Source: Bacteroidales bacterium UBA4866 (lineage in GTDB: Bacteria; Bacteroidota; Bacteroidia; Bacteroidales; P3). Taken from it: a DNA stretch of 10,781 bases. Shown piece after piece: positions 1-7,615 of this stretch. A model generated the notes under the pieces. The model was not told where the DNA came from, did not search any database, and saw only the letters and a program-made list of their open reading frames with translations. Both the position numbers and the translations under genes were made by a program. The stretch's first letter is position 1, and each line of letters opens with the position of its first letter. The stretch spans positions 62,041 to 72,821 of the forward strand of contig DHDW01000029.1 in the NCBI GenBank assembly GCA_002399565.1, given 5' to 3'.

Positions 1-22
1 AAAAGATGTGCATCTTTTTTTT
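1..22 (+). terminator. A/T hairpin followed by T-run at left edge
   Basis: Positions 1-8 (AAAAGATG) are the exact reverse complement of 11-18 (CATCTTTT), and a run of eight T covers 15-22. Read rightward this resembles a Rho-independent terminator for a gene lying left of the window. The stem is A/T-rich, the real loop would be about four bases, and the stem may extend beyond the window. An alternative reading is that the leftward ATG at 13-11, preceded by eight A residues, starts a gene that leaves the window; only four codons are visible, so this cannot be judged. Confidence 0.35.
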
Positions 23-110
23 GATATGTTTTGGGGGTTGAGGTTTGATTTTCTGAGATTGAATTCAGAATAAAATGTACTAAATAAACCTAATGAGCGG
101 TTTTCATTTG

Positions 111-118
111 CAAATATA
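111..118 (-). promoter_or_regulatory. Possible leftward Bacteroidota -7 promoter element
   Basis: The minus strand reads TATATTTG, an exact match to the Bacteroidota -7 consensus TAnnTTTG, followed by CA as is common in this phylum. No TTTG -33 element is found at the usual spacing (about 19 bases), so support is partial. It would drive a gene to the left of the window with a leader of about 90 bases or more. The rest of 1-224 shows no gene and no clear terminator for the ABC exporter gene ending at 225. Confidence 0.35.
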
Positions 119-224
119 CTAAATTATTTTGAATCATTGTTGTTCGGGAAATAAAAACCATTACAAAAATGTCTTTTTCTCCTGATTTAAAGCTTTTATT
201 AGGGATTGTTACAACGATTATTTC

Positions 225-2048
225 CTATAGAGTTTGGAGTTCTATAAGCTTAGAATAAATTCCATTTTGAGTAAGTAAGGATTGGTGATTACCCTCTTCA
301 ACAATCTTTCCATTATCCATTACAATTATCTTATCAGAATTGACAATTGTTGAAAGACGATGAGCAATAACAAAGGTTGTTCTTCCTTTCATCAGAGTAT
401 GAAGAGATTCTTGAACAAGCTTTTCGCTTTCTGTGTCTAAGGCTGAAGTTGCCTCATCTAAAAGAAGAATTTTTGGATTTTTCAATATAGCTCTTGCAAT
501 ACAAATTCTTTGTCTTTCACCTCCTGAAAGAGTTAAGCCCCTGTCTCCAATATTTGTGTAGTAGCCTTTTGGAGTATTGAGAATAAAATTATGAGCATTG
601 GCTGCCTTGGCTGCATTTTGCACTTGTTCAATGGTTGCATCTATTCCAAAGGCAATATTACCAAAAATAGTATCATTAAATAATATGCTTTCCTGAGTAA
701 CTACCCCAATAATCTTTCTTAGAGAATTTATATTGAAGTCTTTTATTGGAACATCATCAATGGTAATCTCTCCATCAATAACATCATGAAAACGAGGCAA
801 AAGGTCAATCAAGGTGCTTTTACCAGAACCCGATTTACCAACAATGGCAATAGTTTGACCATGTAAGGCTTCAAGGTTAATATTCTCCAAAACCATTTTG
901 TTTTCTTCATTTTCCTCTCTGTAGGAAAAGAAAACATTCTTATAAGAAATCTTGTCCTTAAACTCAATCTCTTCAATTGCATCAGGCTTTTCAACAATCT
1001 TTTCCTTGGCATCTAAAATTTCGTAGAGCCTTTGAGCTGCAGCGGAAGCTTTTTTGAGATTATAGTAAGCTGTAGTAACACTTTGCATTGGAGCCAAGAT
1101 ACGAGCAAACAACAAAACAAATCCTATAAGAATGCTTGGATGAATTTCCCCATTTATAACCATATGCCCTCCAAAAATAACAATAATAACTAAGGCAAAT
1201 ATGCCAAATATTTCTGTTAAAGGAGCTGCCAATTCTTTTCTTCTAAGAATTTTGGTCATTAGTTTGGAGTAGCGATTATTTTGCTCTTCAAACTTCTTTA
1301 CAATTGTTTCTTCTGCATTGTATGTATTGATAACTCTAATTGCACCAAGTGTTTCTTCGGCAGTTGAAAGCACTGTACCAATTTGTTTTTGCCCTTTTTC
1401 ACTGTTTCTATTAAGGCTTGCTCCAATTTGCTTAATTAAATAAGCAACCAAAGGCATTATTATAACAATAAACAGGACTAATTTGGGACTGGCAATTATT
1501 AGAGTTGTCATAAAAACAATAACCATCAAAGGATCTTTTATCATCATTTGAAGGCTACTTATTAGAGATATTTCAATATCTAAAAGATCTGATGTCATTC
1601 TTGAAAGCAAATCTCCTTTCCTTTTGTTTGAGAAAAAAGAAAGAGGAAGAATTGTTATTTTATGATAAATATCGTTTCGCAAATCTTTAATTACTCCATT
1701 TCTAATTGGGGCAAGATAATACATGCCCAAATATCTGAACAAAGCAGAGAGAAAAGCAAAGAAGATATAAATAATACTGATTATCATTAAGCATTTAAAA
1801 ACACCATAGGTTACACTATAGCTGTTTAATTGCCATGCAAAATAATCAATAATTACATCCTTATTGAATGAGAACTCAGGACAAAATTCAGGAGGCTGGA
1901 TAATCCCAAATAGTACACTCACAAATGGGATTACCATTACAAAAGAAAATAAAGAGGCAAAAACATATAGTAAATTAAATACTATATTTAGTATTACCTC
2001 TCTTTTGTAGCCTTTAAGATACCTGAATATTCTTATTATGTTTTTCAC
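225..2048 (-). CDS. MsbA-like ABC exporter half-transporter (membrane plus ATPase domains)
   Basis: A 607-residue fused ABC exporter half, expected to act as a homodimer in the inner membrane; MsbA-type members flip lipid A-core or other lipids, and related ones export drugs. The membrane domain spans about residues 15-330 with six predicted segments (near 19-50, 82-105, 170-190, 190-206, 279-297, 303-325). The ATPase domain follows: Walker A GKSGSGKST at 404-412, Q-loop Gln452, signature LSGGE at 507-511, Walker B ILLLDE ending at Glu532, D-loop SALD at 535-538 and H-loop His563. All catalytic residues are intact and the length is normal. The start is GTG; its G is also the last base of the ahcY stop codon (TAGTG), so translation is probably coupled to ahcY. 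The next in-frame Met (residue 38) would cut into the first membrane segment. Substrate is inferred only from family resemblance; a multidrug or other lipid exporter is possible. Confidence 0.92.
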   Translation of the reverse strand: MKNIIRIFRYLKGYKREVILNIVFNLLYVFASLFSFVMVIPFVSVLFGIIQPPEFCPEFSFNKDVIIDYFAWQLNSYSVTYGVFKCLMIISIIYIFFAFLSALFRYLGMYYLAPIRNGVIKDLRNDIYHKITILPLSFFSNKRKGDLLSRMTSDLLDIEISLISSLQMMIKDPLMVIVFMTTLIIASPKLVLFIVIIMPLVAYLIKQIGASLNRNSEKGQKQIGTVLSTAEETLGAIRVINTYNAEETIVKKFEEQNNRYSKLMTKILRRKELAAPLTEIFGIFALVIIVIFGGHMVINGEIHPSILIGFVLLFARILAPMQSVTTAYYNLKKASAAAQRLYEILDAKEKIVEKPDAIEEIEFKDKISYKNVFFSYREENEENKMVLENINLEALHGQTIAIVGKSGSGKSTLIDLLPRFHDVIDGEITIDDVPIKDFNINSLRKIIGVVTQESILFNDTIFGNIAFGIDATIEQVQNAAKAANAHNFILNTPKGYYTNIGDRGLTLSGGERQRICIARAILKNPKILLLDEATSALDTESEKLVQESLHTLMKGRTTFVIAHRLSTIVNSDKIIVMDNGKIVEEGNHQSLLTQNGIYSKLIELQTL

Positions 2049-3457
2049 TAATATCTATAATGATCTGCTTTATATGGACCGTTCTTATCTACTCCAATAT
2101 AATTTGCCTGTTCATCGGTTAGAATGGTTAGCTTAACTCCTATTCTGCCTAAGTGCAATCTTGCAACTTCTTCATCAAGGTGTTTTGGAAGACGATAAAC
2201 TCCAACTTCATAATTGTTTTTCCATAAATCAATTTGAGCAAGAGTTTGATTGGTGAATGAATTACTCATAACAAATGAAGGGTGACCAGTTGCACAACCA
2301 AGATTAACCAAACGACCTTCAGCTAATAGATAAATGCAATGTCCATCAGCATAAATATATTTATCAACCTGAGGTTTGATATTTACTTTCTTAATTCCTT
2401 CCCATTTTTCCAATCTTTCAACTTGAATTTCGTTGTCAAAATGTCCAATATTACAAACTATTGCTTCATCTTTCATTTTTGACATATCTTCAGCTGTAAT
2501 AACATCTCTATTACCTGTTGTAGTAACAAAAATATTACCTTCTTTTAAAGCATCTTGAAGAGTTGTAACTTCAAAACCTTCCATTGCAGCTTGCAACGCA
2601 CAAATTGGGTCAATTTCAGTTACAATTACTCTTGCACCATAGCTACGCATTGAATGAGCACATCCTTTACCAACATCACCATAACCACAAACAACACAAA
2701 CCTTACCAGCAATCATAACATCAGTTGCTCTCTTAATTCCGTCAGCCAAAGATTCTCTACATCCATAAAGATTATCGAACTTTGATTTTGTTACAGAGTC
2801 ATTAACATTAATTGCAGGTATAAGCAATTCTCCTCTTTCCATCATTTGATATAGACGGTGAACTCCTGTTGTGGTTTCTTCACTAACTCCTTTTAACTCT
2901 TCTAATGTTCTATGCCATTTTGTAGAGTCTTCTTTTAATACATTCTTAAGTATTTTCAAGATTTCAGCTTCTTCAGTTGAAGAAGGAGTAACATCTAATA
3001 TTGAAGCATCATTTTCTGCTGCATATCCTTTATGAACTAAAAGTGTTGCATCTCCTCCATCATCAACAATAAGTTGTGGTCCTTTTCCATTAGGGAAAGA
3101 AAGAGCTTGATTAGTACACCACCAGTATTCTTCTAATGTTTCACCTTTCCAAGCAAAAACTGGAACTCCTGCCTTAGCAATTGCTGCAGCTGCATGGTCT
3201 TGAGTTGAGAATATATTACAAGAAGCCCAACGGACATTAGCTCCTAAAGTAACTAAAGTTTCAATTAGAACAGCTGTTTGTATGGTCATATGAAGTGAAC
3301 CCATTATTCTAACATTATTTAATGGCTTTTCTTTTCCAAACTTTTCTCTAAGAGCCATTAAGCCTGGCATTTCCTTTTCAGCAATTTCAATTTCTTTTCT
3401 TCCAAAGTCAGCCAAATTAATATCAGCTACTTTATAATTCAATGTGTAATCTGTCAT
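2048..3457 (-). CDS. ahcY: S-adenosylhomocysteine hydrolase
   Basis: Cytosolic NAD-dependent enzyme that reversibly splits S-adenosylhomocysteine into adenosine and homocysteine, removing the product inhibitor of methyltransferases. At 469 residues it is the long bacterial form, with an extra segment around 150-190 relative to the human enzyme. By alignment to the human active site I can place His56, Asp133, Glu194 (SEETTTG), Lys224, Asp228 and Cys233 (SKFDNLYGC), His339 (NIGHFD), His392 (GHPSF) and the C-terminal Lys463/Tyr467 of the family ending HYRY. The NAD-binding glycine loop GYGDVGKG is at 258-265. Nothing is missing. A promoter-like -7 element lies about 108 bases upstream, so the gene can probably be transcribed independently of the phosphatase gene before it. 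The downstream ABC exporter gene overlaps it by one base. I looked for a SAM/SAH riboswitch in the leader of about 100 bases and saw none. Confidence 0.98.
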   Translation of the reverse strand: MTDYTLNYKVADINLADFGRKEIEIAEKEMPGLMALREKFGKEKPLNNVRIMGSLHMTIQTAVLIETLVTLGANVRWASCNIFSTQDHAAAAIAKAGVPVFAWKGETLEEYWWCTNQALSFPNGKGPQLIVDDGGDATLLVHKGYAAENDASILDVTPSSTEEAEILKILKNVLKEDSTKWHRTLEELKGVSEETTTGVHRLYQMMERGELLIPAINVNDSVTKSKFDNLYGCRESLADGIKRATDVMIAGKVCVVCGYGDVGKGCAHSMRSYGARVIVTEIDPICALQAAMEGFEVTTLQDALKEGNIFVTTTGNRDVITAEDMSKMKDEAIVCNIGHFDNEIQVERLEKWEGIKKVNIKPQVDKYIYADGHCIYLLAEGRLVNLGCATGHPSFVMSNSFTNQTLAQIDLWKNNYEVGVYRLPKHLDEEVARLHLGRIGVKLTILTDEQANYIGVDKNGPYKADHYRY

Positions 3458-3564
3458 TTTTATATTTAAATGTTTATTTATTTACTGCTAATCTGTCTTT
3501 ATTTTAAATTCTAAGAGTAAAACAAAGCTCTAAATCATTCTTTATTAAAGAGAAATTTAGGTTG

Positions 3565-3572
3565 CAAAGTTA
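3565..3572 (-). promoter_or_regulatory. Candidate -7 promoter element for ahcY
   Basis: The minus strand reads TAACTTTG followed by CA, an exact TAnnTTTG match. It sits just past the phosphatase stop codon, with the upstream part of the promoter inside that gene's 3' end. No TTTG is found about 19 bases upstream, so the -33 half is weak. The predicted leader of about 100 bases is A/T-rich and contains a 13-base palindrome (TCTTTATTAAAGA, 3539-3551), which could be a weak leader hairpin. Confidence 0.5.
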
Positions 3573-3575
3573 CAA

Positions 3576-4649
3576 TTATAATTCTAAAAAATCTTTGATT
3601 TTTCTAAAAACATCGGTATTGTCCATTACTCCACTAAATTTTTCAGCTCCTAAGCCAAAAGCATAAACAGGAACCATTACTCCAGTATGTTCAAGTGATG
3701 TCCATTTGTCTTTAACTTTCCCTTCCTTAATGCTCCCTCCATTTATAGTTAGTCCTCCAGTTTCATGGTCAGCAATAACAATTACAAGCGTGTTAGAATC
3801 TTTTTTAGCATATTCTAAAGCCAAACCCACTGCCTTATCAAAATCTAAAATCTCATTAACCATATTATCAAACCTATTCAAATGAGCTTCAAAATCTATT
3901 TGAGAGCCTTCAATCATAATAAAAAAACCCTTATCGTTTTCAGAAAGTATGCTAAGTGTTTTTTCTAAACTTCTGCAAAGCATATTGTTTCTCTTTTGGG
4001 CAAGAGGGGGATGATTATCATAAAGTAGTCCTGCAATTAAATTCTTTTTGCTTTTATTTATTGCATAACTATCAACCTCATCAATATTATAAAGTAAATT
4101 ATATCCTCTAACTTTTAGAGAGTCAATAAGAGAAAGTTTGTCCTTCCTTTTCTCTGCAACAAAATTATCCTTACCTCCTCCAATAAAAACATCTACATTT
4201 CCCTCCAAATAGGATAAAGCAATTTCGTCTTGCATAGTTCTCTTCTTAACATTTGCAACAAAAGCAGCTGGAGTAGCATGGGTAAGGTTGCATGTTGTTA
4301 TTATTGCGGTTGACAATCCTTTTTGTTTGGATAGTTTAATGAGACTTGGATGTTTCTGCCATAGAGAATCTAAACCAATGGATTCATAGTTTGCTTTATG
4401 TCCTATTGCCAAAGCTGTTGCTCCTGCACCTGAATCGGTAACATATCTATCAGAACAAAAAGTTTTTGAAAACCCTGTTATTGGCATTGTAAACATATTC
4501 AAACTACCATTATTTACAGTGTAGGCTGAATACGCTTGTGCTAATCCCATTCCATCTCCAATCATAAGAATTACTTTCTTTGGCTGAGAATAAGAAAGGA
4601 TAGGAATAAAGAAAAGGAAAAGGATATATTGGATAAGTAGTTTTTTCAT
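3576..4649 (-). CDS. Exported alkaline phosphatase (PhoA superfamily)
   Basis: A 357-residue phosphomonoesterase with an N-terminal signal peptide (MKKLLIQY, hydrophobic core, likely cleavage near SYS-Q at 21-22), so it should act in the periplasm or outside the cell. The two-zinc, one-magnesium site is complete by analogy to E. coli PhoA: Asp32 (GDGMG), nucleophile Ser73 (TDSGAGA), His124 and Thr126 (THATPAAF), the phosphate-binding Arg137, Glu247/Asp252/His256 (EGSQIDFEAH), Asp294-His295 (ADHETGG) and His321 (EHTG). His124 stands where E. coli has Asp153, as in mammalian enzymes. It is shorter than E. coli PhoA (about 470). It starts 12 bases after the ddl stop, so it is most likely co-transcribed with ddl. 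No Pho-box was recognised. Natural substrate is unknown. Confidence 0.93.
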   Translation of the reverse strand: MKKLLIQYILFLFFIPILSYSQPKKVILMIGDGMGLAQAYSAYTVNNGSLNMFTMPITGFSKTFCSDRYVTDSGAGATALAIGHKANYESIGLDSLWQKHPSLIKLSKQKGLSTAIITTCNLTHATPAAFVANVKKRTMQDEIALSYLEGNVDVFIGGGKDNFVAEKRKDKLSLIDSLKVRGYNLLYNIDEVDSYAINKSKKNLIAGLLYDNHPPLAQKRNNMLCRSLEKTLSILSENDKGFFIMIEGSQIDFEAHLNRFDNMVNEILDFDKAVGLALEYAKKDSNTLVIVIADHETGGLTINGGSIKEGKVKDKWTSLEHTGVMVPVYAFGLGAEKFSGVMDNTDVFRKIKDFLEL

Positions 4650-4661
4650 ATCAGGTTATTG

Positions 4662-5639
4662 CTATAGGATTTCTTCAAGCATTTTGGAATATAGTATTTT
4701 TGTTGTTAGCCCCATCTTCCTTACTTGCTGAGGAACGATACTTTGTTCTGATTGACCAGGGATTGTATTTACTTCCAAAAAATAAAGCTCTTGAGTATCG
4801 TCTTTTAAAATAAAATCTATTCTACAAACTCCCTTGCAATTTAATCCTCTATAAATCTTCTTGGCTGTTTCTTGTACTTTAATTCTTATTTCATCGCTAA
4901 CCCCTGCTGGTGTTATTTCTGCTGTTGAACCATCATACTTTGCCTCATAATCAAAAAACTCTTTCTTAGGAATTATTTCAGTGATCGGGAAAGCAATAAC
5001 TTCGTTTTTTGTTTCAATTACACCGCAAGTAAGTTCTCTCCCCTTAATAAACTCTTCTATAATTAATCTTTCATGCACTTCAAAGGCTGTTTTTATTGCT
5101 GAGGCTAATTCATTCTTTTCTTTAACCTTACTCATTCCTATGCTTGAGCCTCCTTCTGAAGGTTTAACAAATAAAGGAAGACTTAGCTTTGAAAGAATTT
5201 CTTCTTCGCTCAAAGGAGAATGTTTGTAGAAACTTACATTCTTGGCAACTTTTACAATATCCAAATCTCTAACTACTGCATTACAAATAACCTTATCAAA
5301 TGTAATTGCTGAAACCAAAGAACTGCAAGAAGCACAAGGTATATCCATCATTTCCAAATAGCCCTGCATAAGTCCATTTTCTCCTGGATTTCCATGAATT
5401 ATCATAAATACTCCATCAAAATTAATCTTATTTCCATCAATACTTAGAGAGAAATCGTTCTTATCAATGAAGTATTTCTTATCATCTTTTTCATAATACC
5501 AATCTTTCCCAAGTACAACTATTTTATATACATTATAGATTGTTGAATCAATATTTTTCTCTACTTCAACTGCAGAACGAAGTGAGACAACAGCCTCACC
5601 ACTATTGCCTCCTGCCATTAGTGCTATATTCTTTTTCAT
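4662..5639 (-). CDS. ddl: D-alanine-D-alanine ligase
   Basis: ATP-grasp ligase that joins two D-alanines to make the dipeptide added to UDP-MurNAc-tripeptide by MurF; cytosolic and essential for peptidoglycan. Its 325 residues match the family. Visible motifs: N-terminal GGNSGE with Glu15, HGNPGENG at 82-89, Lys116 (TFDK), the glycine-rich ATP loop KPSEGGSSIG at 159-168, the Glu-Glu pair at 195-196, YDGS at 235-238, Asp275 (CRID) and the metal ligands Glu289 and Asn291 in EVNTIPG. The region 101-106 reads CASCSS where many homologues have a Thr-Gly; this Cys/Ser-rich form fits Bacteroidota homologues as I recall them. A gap of 48 A/T-rich bases separates it from arsC, with no TAnnTTTG element, so it is probably read from the upstream operon. 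Confidence 0.97.
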   Translation of the reverse strand: MKKNIALMAGGNSGEAVVSLRSAVEVEKNIDSTIYNVYKIVVLGKDWYYEKDDKKYFIDKNDFSLSIDGNKINFDGVFMIIHGNPGENGLMQGYLEMMDIPCASCSSLVSAITFDKVICNAVVRDLDIVKVAKNVSFYKHSPLSEEEILSKLSLPLFVKPSEGGSSIGMSKVKEKNELASAIKTAFEVHERLIIEEFIKGRELTCGVIETKNEVIAFPITEIIPKKEFFDYEAKYDGSTAEITPAGVSDEIRIKVQETAKKIYRGLNCKGVCRIDFILKDDTQELYFLEVNTIPGQSEQSIVPQQVRKMGLTTKILYSKMLEEIL

Positions 5640-5687
5640 TTTATGTTTTTATTTTTCTTTTCTATTATTCAATAATTCTTTTTTGGC

Positions 5688-6146
5688 CTAATATTCTAGG
5701 CAATCTGTATTTTCACATATAATATCATTCTTCCCAATTATCTTTTCATTAAGGAAAAAGAAAATATGATTTATTTCAAGACTTATTCTTTGAAACTCAC
5801 TCCATATAAATTCTTCACTTCCTACTGCTTTTGAAGGGTCATCAAATGAATAATGAAGACGATTTTTTGCTTTACCCTGAAATATTGGGCAATTTTCATT
5901 TGCATCGTCGCAAACCGTAATAACATAATCCCAATCCATATTCAAATACTCATCAACATTCTTCGGTTTTTGTGAAGAAATATCAATACCTGATTCTTTC
6001 ATTGCCTTAATGGCTAATGGATGTACTTCCTTTTGAGGGTTTGTTCCTGCAGAATATACATTTAGAGAAGGATTAAGCGTTTTTAACCATCCTTGAGCAA
6101 TTTGCGAACGACAAGAATTGCCTGTACAAAGTATTAGTATGTTCAT
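5688..6146 (-). CDS. arsC: ArsC-type arsenate reductase / low-molecular-weight phosphatase fold
   Basis: A 152-residue protein of the thioredoxin-coupled (pI258-type) arsenate reductase family, which uses the low-molecular-weight tyrosine phosphatase fold to reduce arsenate to arsenite in the cytosol. The P-loop CTGNSCRS begins at Cys7, with Cys12 and Arg13. The shuttle cysteines Cys79 and Cys86 (VCDDANENCP) match Cys82 and Cys89 of pI258 ArsC, and the general-acid Asp is in FDDP at 101-104. The full redox triad is thus present, which argues against a plain tyrosine phosphatase. It is somewhat longer than the usual 130-140 residues: a C-terminal tail carries two further cysteines, Cys144 and Cys149. 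Its ATG overlaps the MerR gene stop by four bases (ATGA), so the two are translationally coupled. No arsenite exporter gene is in the window. Confidence 0.86.
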   Translation of the reverse strand: MNILILCTGNSCRSQIAQGWLKTLNPSLNVYSAGTNPQKEVHPLAIKAMKESGIDISSQKPKNVDEYLNMDWDYVITVCDDANENCPIFQGKAKNRLHYSFDDPSKAVGSEEFIWSEFQRISLEINHIFFFLNEKIIGKNDIICENTDCLEY

Positions 6147-6490
6147 AAGGTATCTTTTAACTCTAATAAAAATTCTTTTATTTCATTTAAGGAACGGACA
6201 ATCTCAACATTTGGATTATTTTTATCCTCATTTTCTATTTTCTCAACTGTTTCTTTCCCTTTAAGGTAGTTTTTTGCTCCTTCAAGAGTGTATCCACAGG
6301 TTTTTGTAAGATAGTGTATTTGTTTAAGAAGTTCAATATCTGATTTAGTATAAAACCTTACTCCTCTTTTATTTTTGTGAGGTTTAATTTGTTTGAATTC
6401 AGTTTCCCAAAACCTTAAAGTTGGTAAGCTAACATCCAACTCCAAAGCCACCTCTCCAATACTATAATATATTCTTTCTGTATTTTCCAT
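6143..6490 (-). CDS. MerR-type helix-turn-helix transcriptional regulator
   Basis: A 115-residue DNA-binding protein. The winged HTH occupies about residues 8-76: YYSIGEVALELDVS then LPTLRFWE, the basic wing KNKRGVRFYT, and the helix ending GYTLEGAKNYL. This matches the short MerR regulators common in Bacteroidota. After the HTH only about 35 charged residues remain (a likely dimerisation coil), with no metal-binding cysteines: the sole Cys is in KTCGY. An effector domain is therefore absent and metal or arsenic sensing is not supported by the sequence. It starts eight bases after the upstream secreted-protein gene and overlaps arsC by four bases. No promoter element was found directly ahead of it, so it seems to be made from the operon transcript. 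Targets are unknown. Confidence 0.88.
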   Translation of the reverse strand: MENTERIYYSIGEVALELDVSLPTLRFWETEFKQIKPHKNKRGVRFYTKSDIELLKQIHYLTKTCGYTLEGAKNYLKGKETVEKIENEDKNNPNVEIVRSLNEIKEFLLELKDTL

Positions 6491-6498
6491 AACTTTAT

Positions 6499-7239
6499 TT
6501 ATCGTTTATTATCTATCCACCATTCACTTTCATTTTCATTGTAGTTTTCCCATCCATTCTTAATATATTTTGGATTAGGGCTAAACTCACCTACTCCAAT
6601 ATCAAATCCCTTTGAATTAGGAATTCTAAAATCACCCCAAGTGCATTCAAGATTTATTTTCTTATCATAACTTGTCCAATAGCCCCAAAATTGATTATTT
6701 GAAAAATCATCTGCATATATTCTTAATCCATCATATTGCATTCTTCCTTTTTTGTCAAAATAGAATTTAATTAAAAACTCTCCTTCTAAAATCCCAGAAT
6801 GATGACACTCTTTATTCTCCATAAACTGATAACTTCCTTTCATGTATCCTGTGTCAAACTTATCAATACTATCCAAAATCCAAATCATATTCCCAGTTTT
6901 ACACTCTTCAATATTTATCTCTCCTTCAAAATCACAAATATTATCCTTCACTCTTGTTTTCCCTCTAACAAAATATTTATGTTTGTATTTAATTTGTTTA
7001 GCTATTGATAAGAATTGAATATAAAATCTTTGATATTCTTCTCCGATAAATCCTAATGGTTGTGGTTTATTTTGTTTAACACCTCCTTCGTGTTCTATAA
7101 TAATAGAATCACTTATAAATAATTTAGAAATATCATATTCTCCTATTTCTTCATAATAGTTAATAGGATAATTTTTCATTTCTTGAGAATAAGAAAATGA
7201 AGATAAAAATAAAATTATAACAAAAACTATCTTTTTCAT
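6499..7239 (-). CDS. Uncharacterised secreted protein
   Basis: A 246-residue protein of unknown function. It begins with a clear signal peptide (MKKIVFVIILFLSSFSYSQ, cleavage near residue 18) and has no lipobox, so it should be periplasmic or secreted. The mature part is rich in aromatic and acidic residues and probably mostly beta-strand. It has four cysteines (102, 113, 145, 199), an even number compatible with two disulfides, and a C-terminal segment IGVGEFSPNPKY followed by NGW near 215-230 that looks like a conserved family motif. I recall similar anonymous proteins in Bacteroidota but cannot name a domain. Its ATG follows the yraN stop with no gap (TAGATG), so translation is coupled. 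Composition matches its neighbours; no sign of recent transfer. Length, start and signal peptide make it a real gene. Confidence 0.8.
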   Translation of the reverse strand: MKKIVFVIILFLSSFSYSQEMKNYPINYYEEIGEYDISKLFISDSIIIEHEGGVKQNKPQPLGFIGEEYQRFYIQFLSIAKQIKYKHKYFVRGKTRVKDNICDFEGEINIEECKTGNMIWILDSIDKFDTGYMKGSYQFMENKECHHSGILEGEFLIKFYFDKKGRMQYDGLRIYADDFSNNQFWGYWTSYDKKINLECTWGDFRIPNSKGFDIGVGEFSPNPKYIKNGWENYNENESEWWIDNKR

Positions 7240-7605
7240 CTAATACGGCATTGGACTAAAAGCATTTATTATATGATTTATTTTTGTTTCGCTTTCTTTT
7301 CTAATAATTGCAATAATATCAAATCGAGCCTCTTCATTAATATTATTTTTAAGGATATAACTATTTGCAACCTTTATTATTGCTCTTTGTTTTTCTTTTG
7401 TAACAGCCGATTCAGGCTCACAAAATATATCAGTACTTCTTGTTTTTACTTCAACAAAAACTATCTCACCACTATTCTTTGCAATTATATCAACCTCATT
7501 CTTTCCACTTCTATAATTTGTTTCAAGAATAAGGTATTTCTTCTCAATTAAATAATCCAAAGCCAATTTCTCCCCTTTCTGCCCAAAATCAACTGTTGTA
7601 TCCAT
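7240..7605 (-). CDS. yraN: UPF0102 (YraN family) endonuclease-like protein
   Basis: A 121-residue single-domain protein of the UPF0102/YraN family, which has a restriction-endonuclease-like fold related to Holliday-junction resolvases; cellular role unproven. The N-terminal GEKLALDYL helix (Gly11-Glu12) and the nuclease-type motif are visible: Glu37-x-Asp39 (NEVDII) and Glu52-x-Lys54 (VFVEVKTR), followed by the family-typical AVTKEKQRAI helix near 68-77. All putative metal-binding residues are kept, and length is normal. It lies 10 bases after ldcA and directly abuts the secreted-protein gene, so it belongs to the same transcript. Confidence 0.92.
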   Translation of the reverse strand: MDTTVDFGQKGEKLALDYLIEKKYLILETNYRSGKNEVDIIAKNSGEIVFVEVKTRSTDIFCEPESAVTKEKQRAIIKVANSYILKNNINEEARFDIIAIIRKESETKINHIINAFSPMPY

Positions 7606-7615
7606 AATAATTTAT

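Noticed and set aside
3458..3575. Possible SAM or SAH riboswitch in the ahcY leader.
   Set aside because: The leader is A/T-rich with only a short palindrome and shows no multi-stem conserved core that I recognise.
5664..5676. Perfect palindrome ATTATTCAATAAT between arsC and ddl, as a terminator or operator.
   Set aside because: All A/T except the central base, no T-run on the transcribed strand, and such palindromes arise by chance in this composition.
5688..6146. Classification as an ordinary low-molecular-weight tyrosine phosphatase.
   Set aside because: The two downstream cysteines in VCDDANENCP match the thioredoxin-coupled arsenate reductase signature, which plain phosphatases lack.
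7273..7551. Long open frames on the plus strand opposite yraN, and similar ones opposite ddl and the secreted protein.
   Set aside because: They lie antisense to genes with clear family motifs, lack recognisable domains or promoter elements, and have low-complexity F/I/N/S-rich translations.
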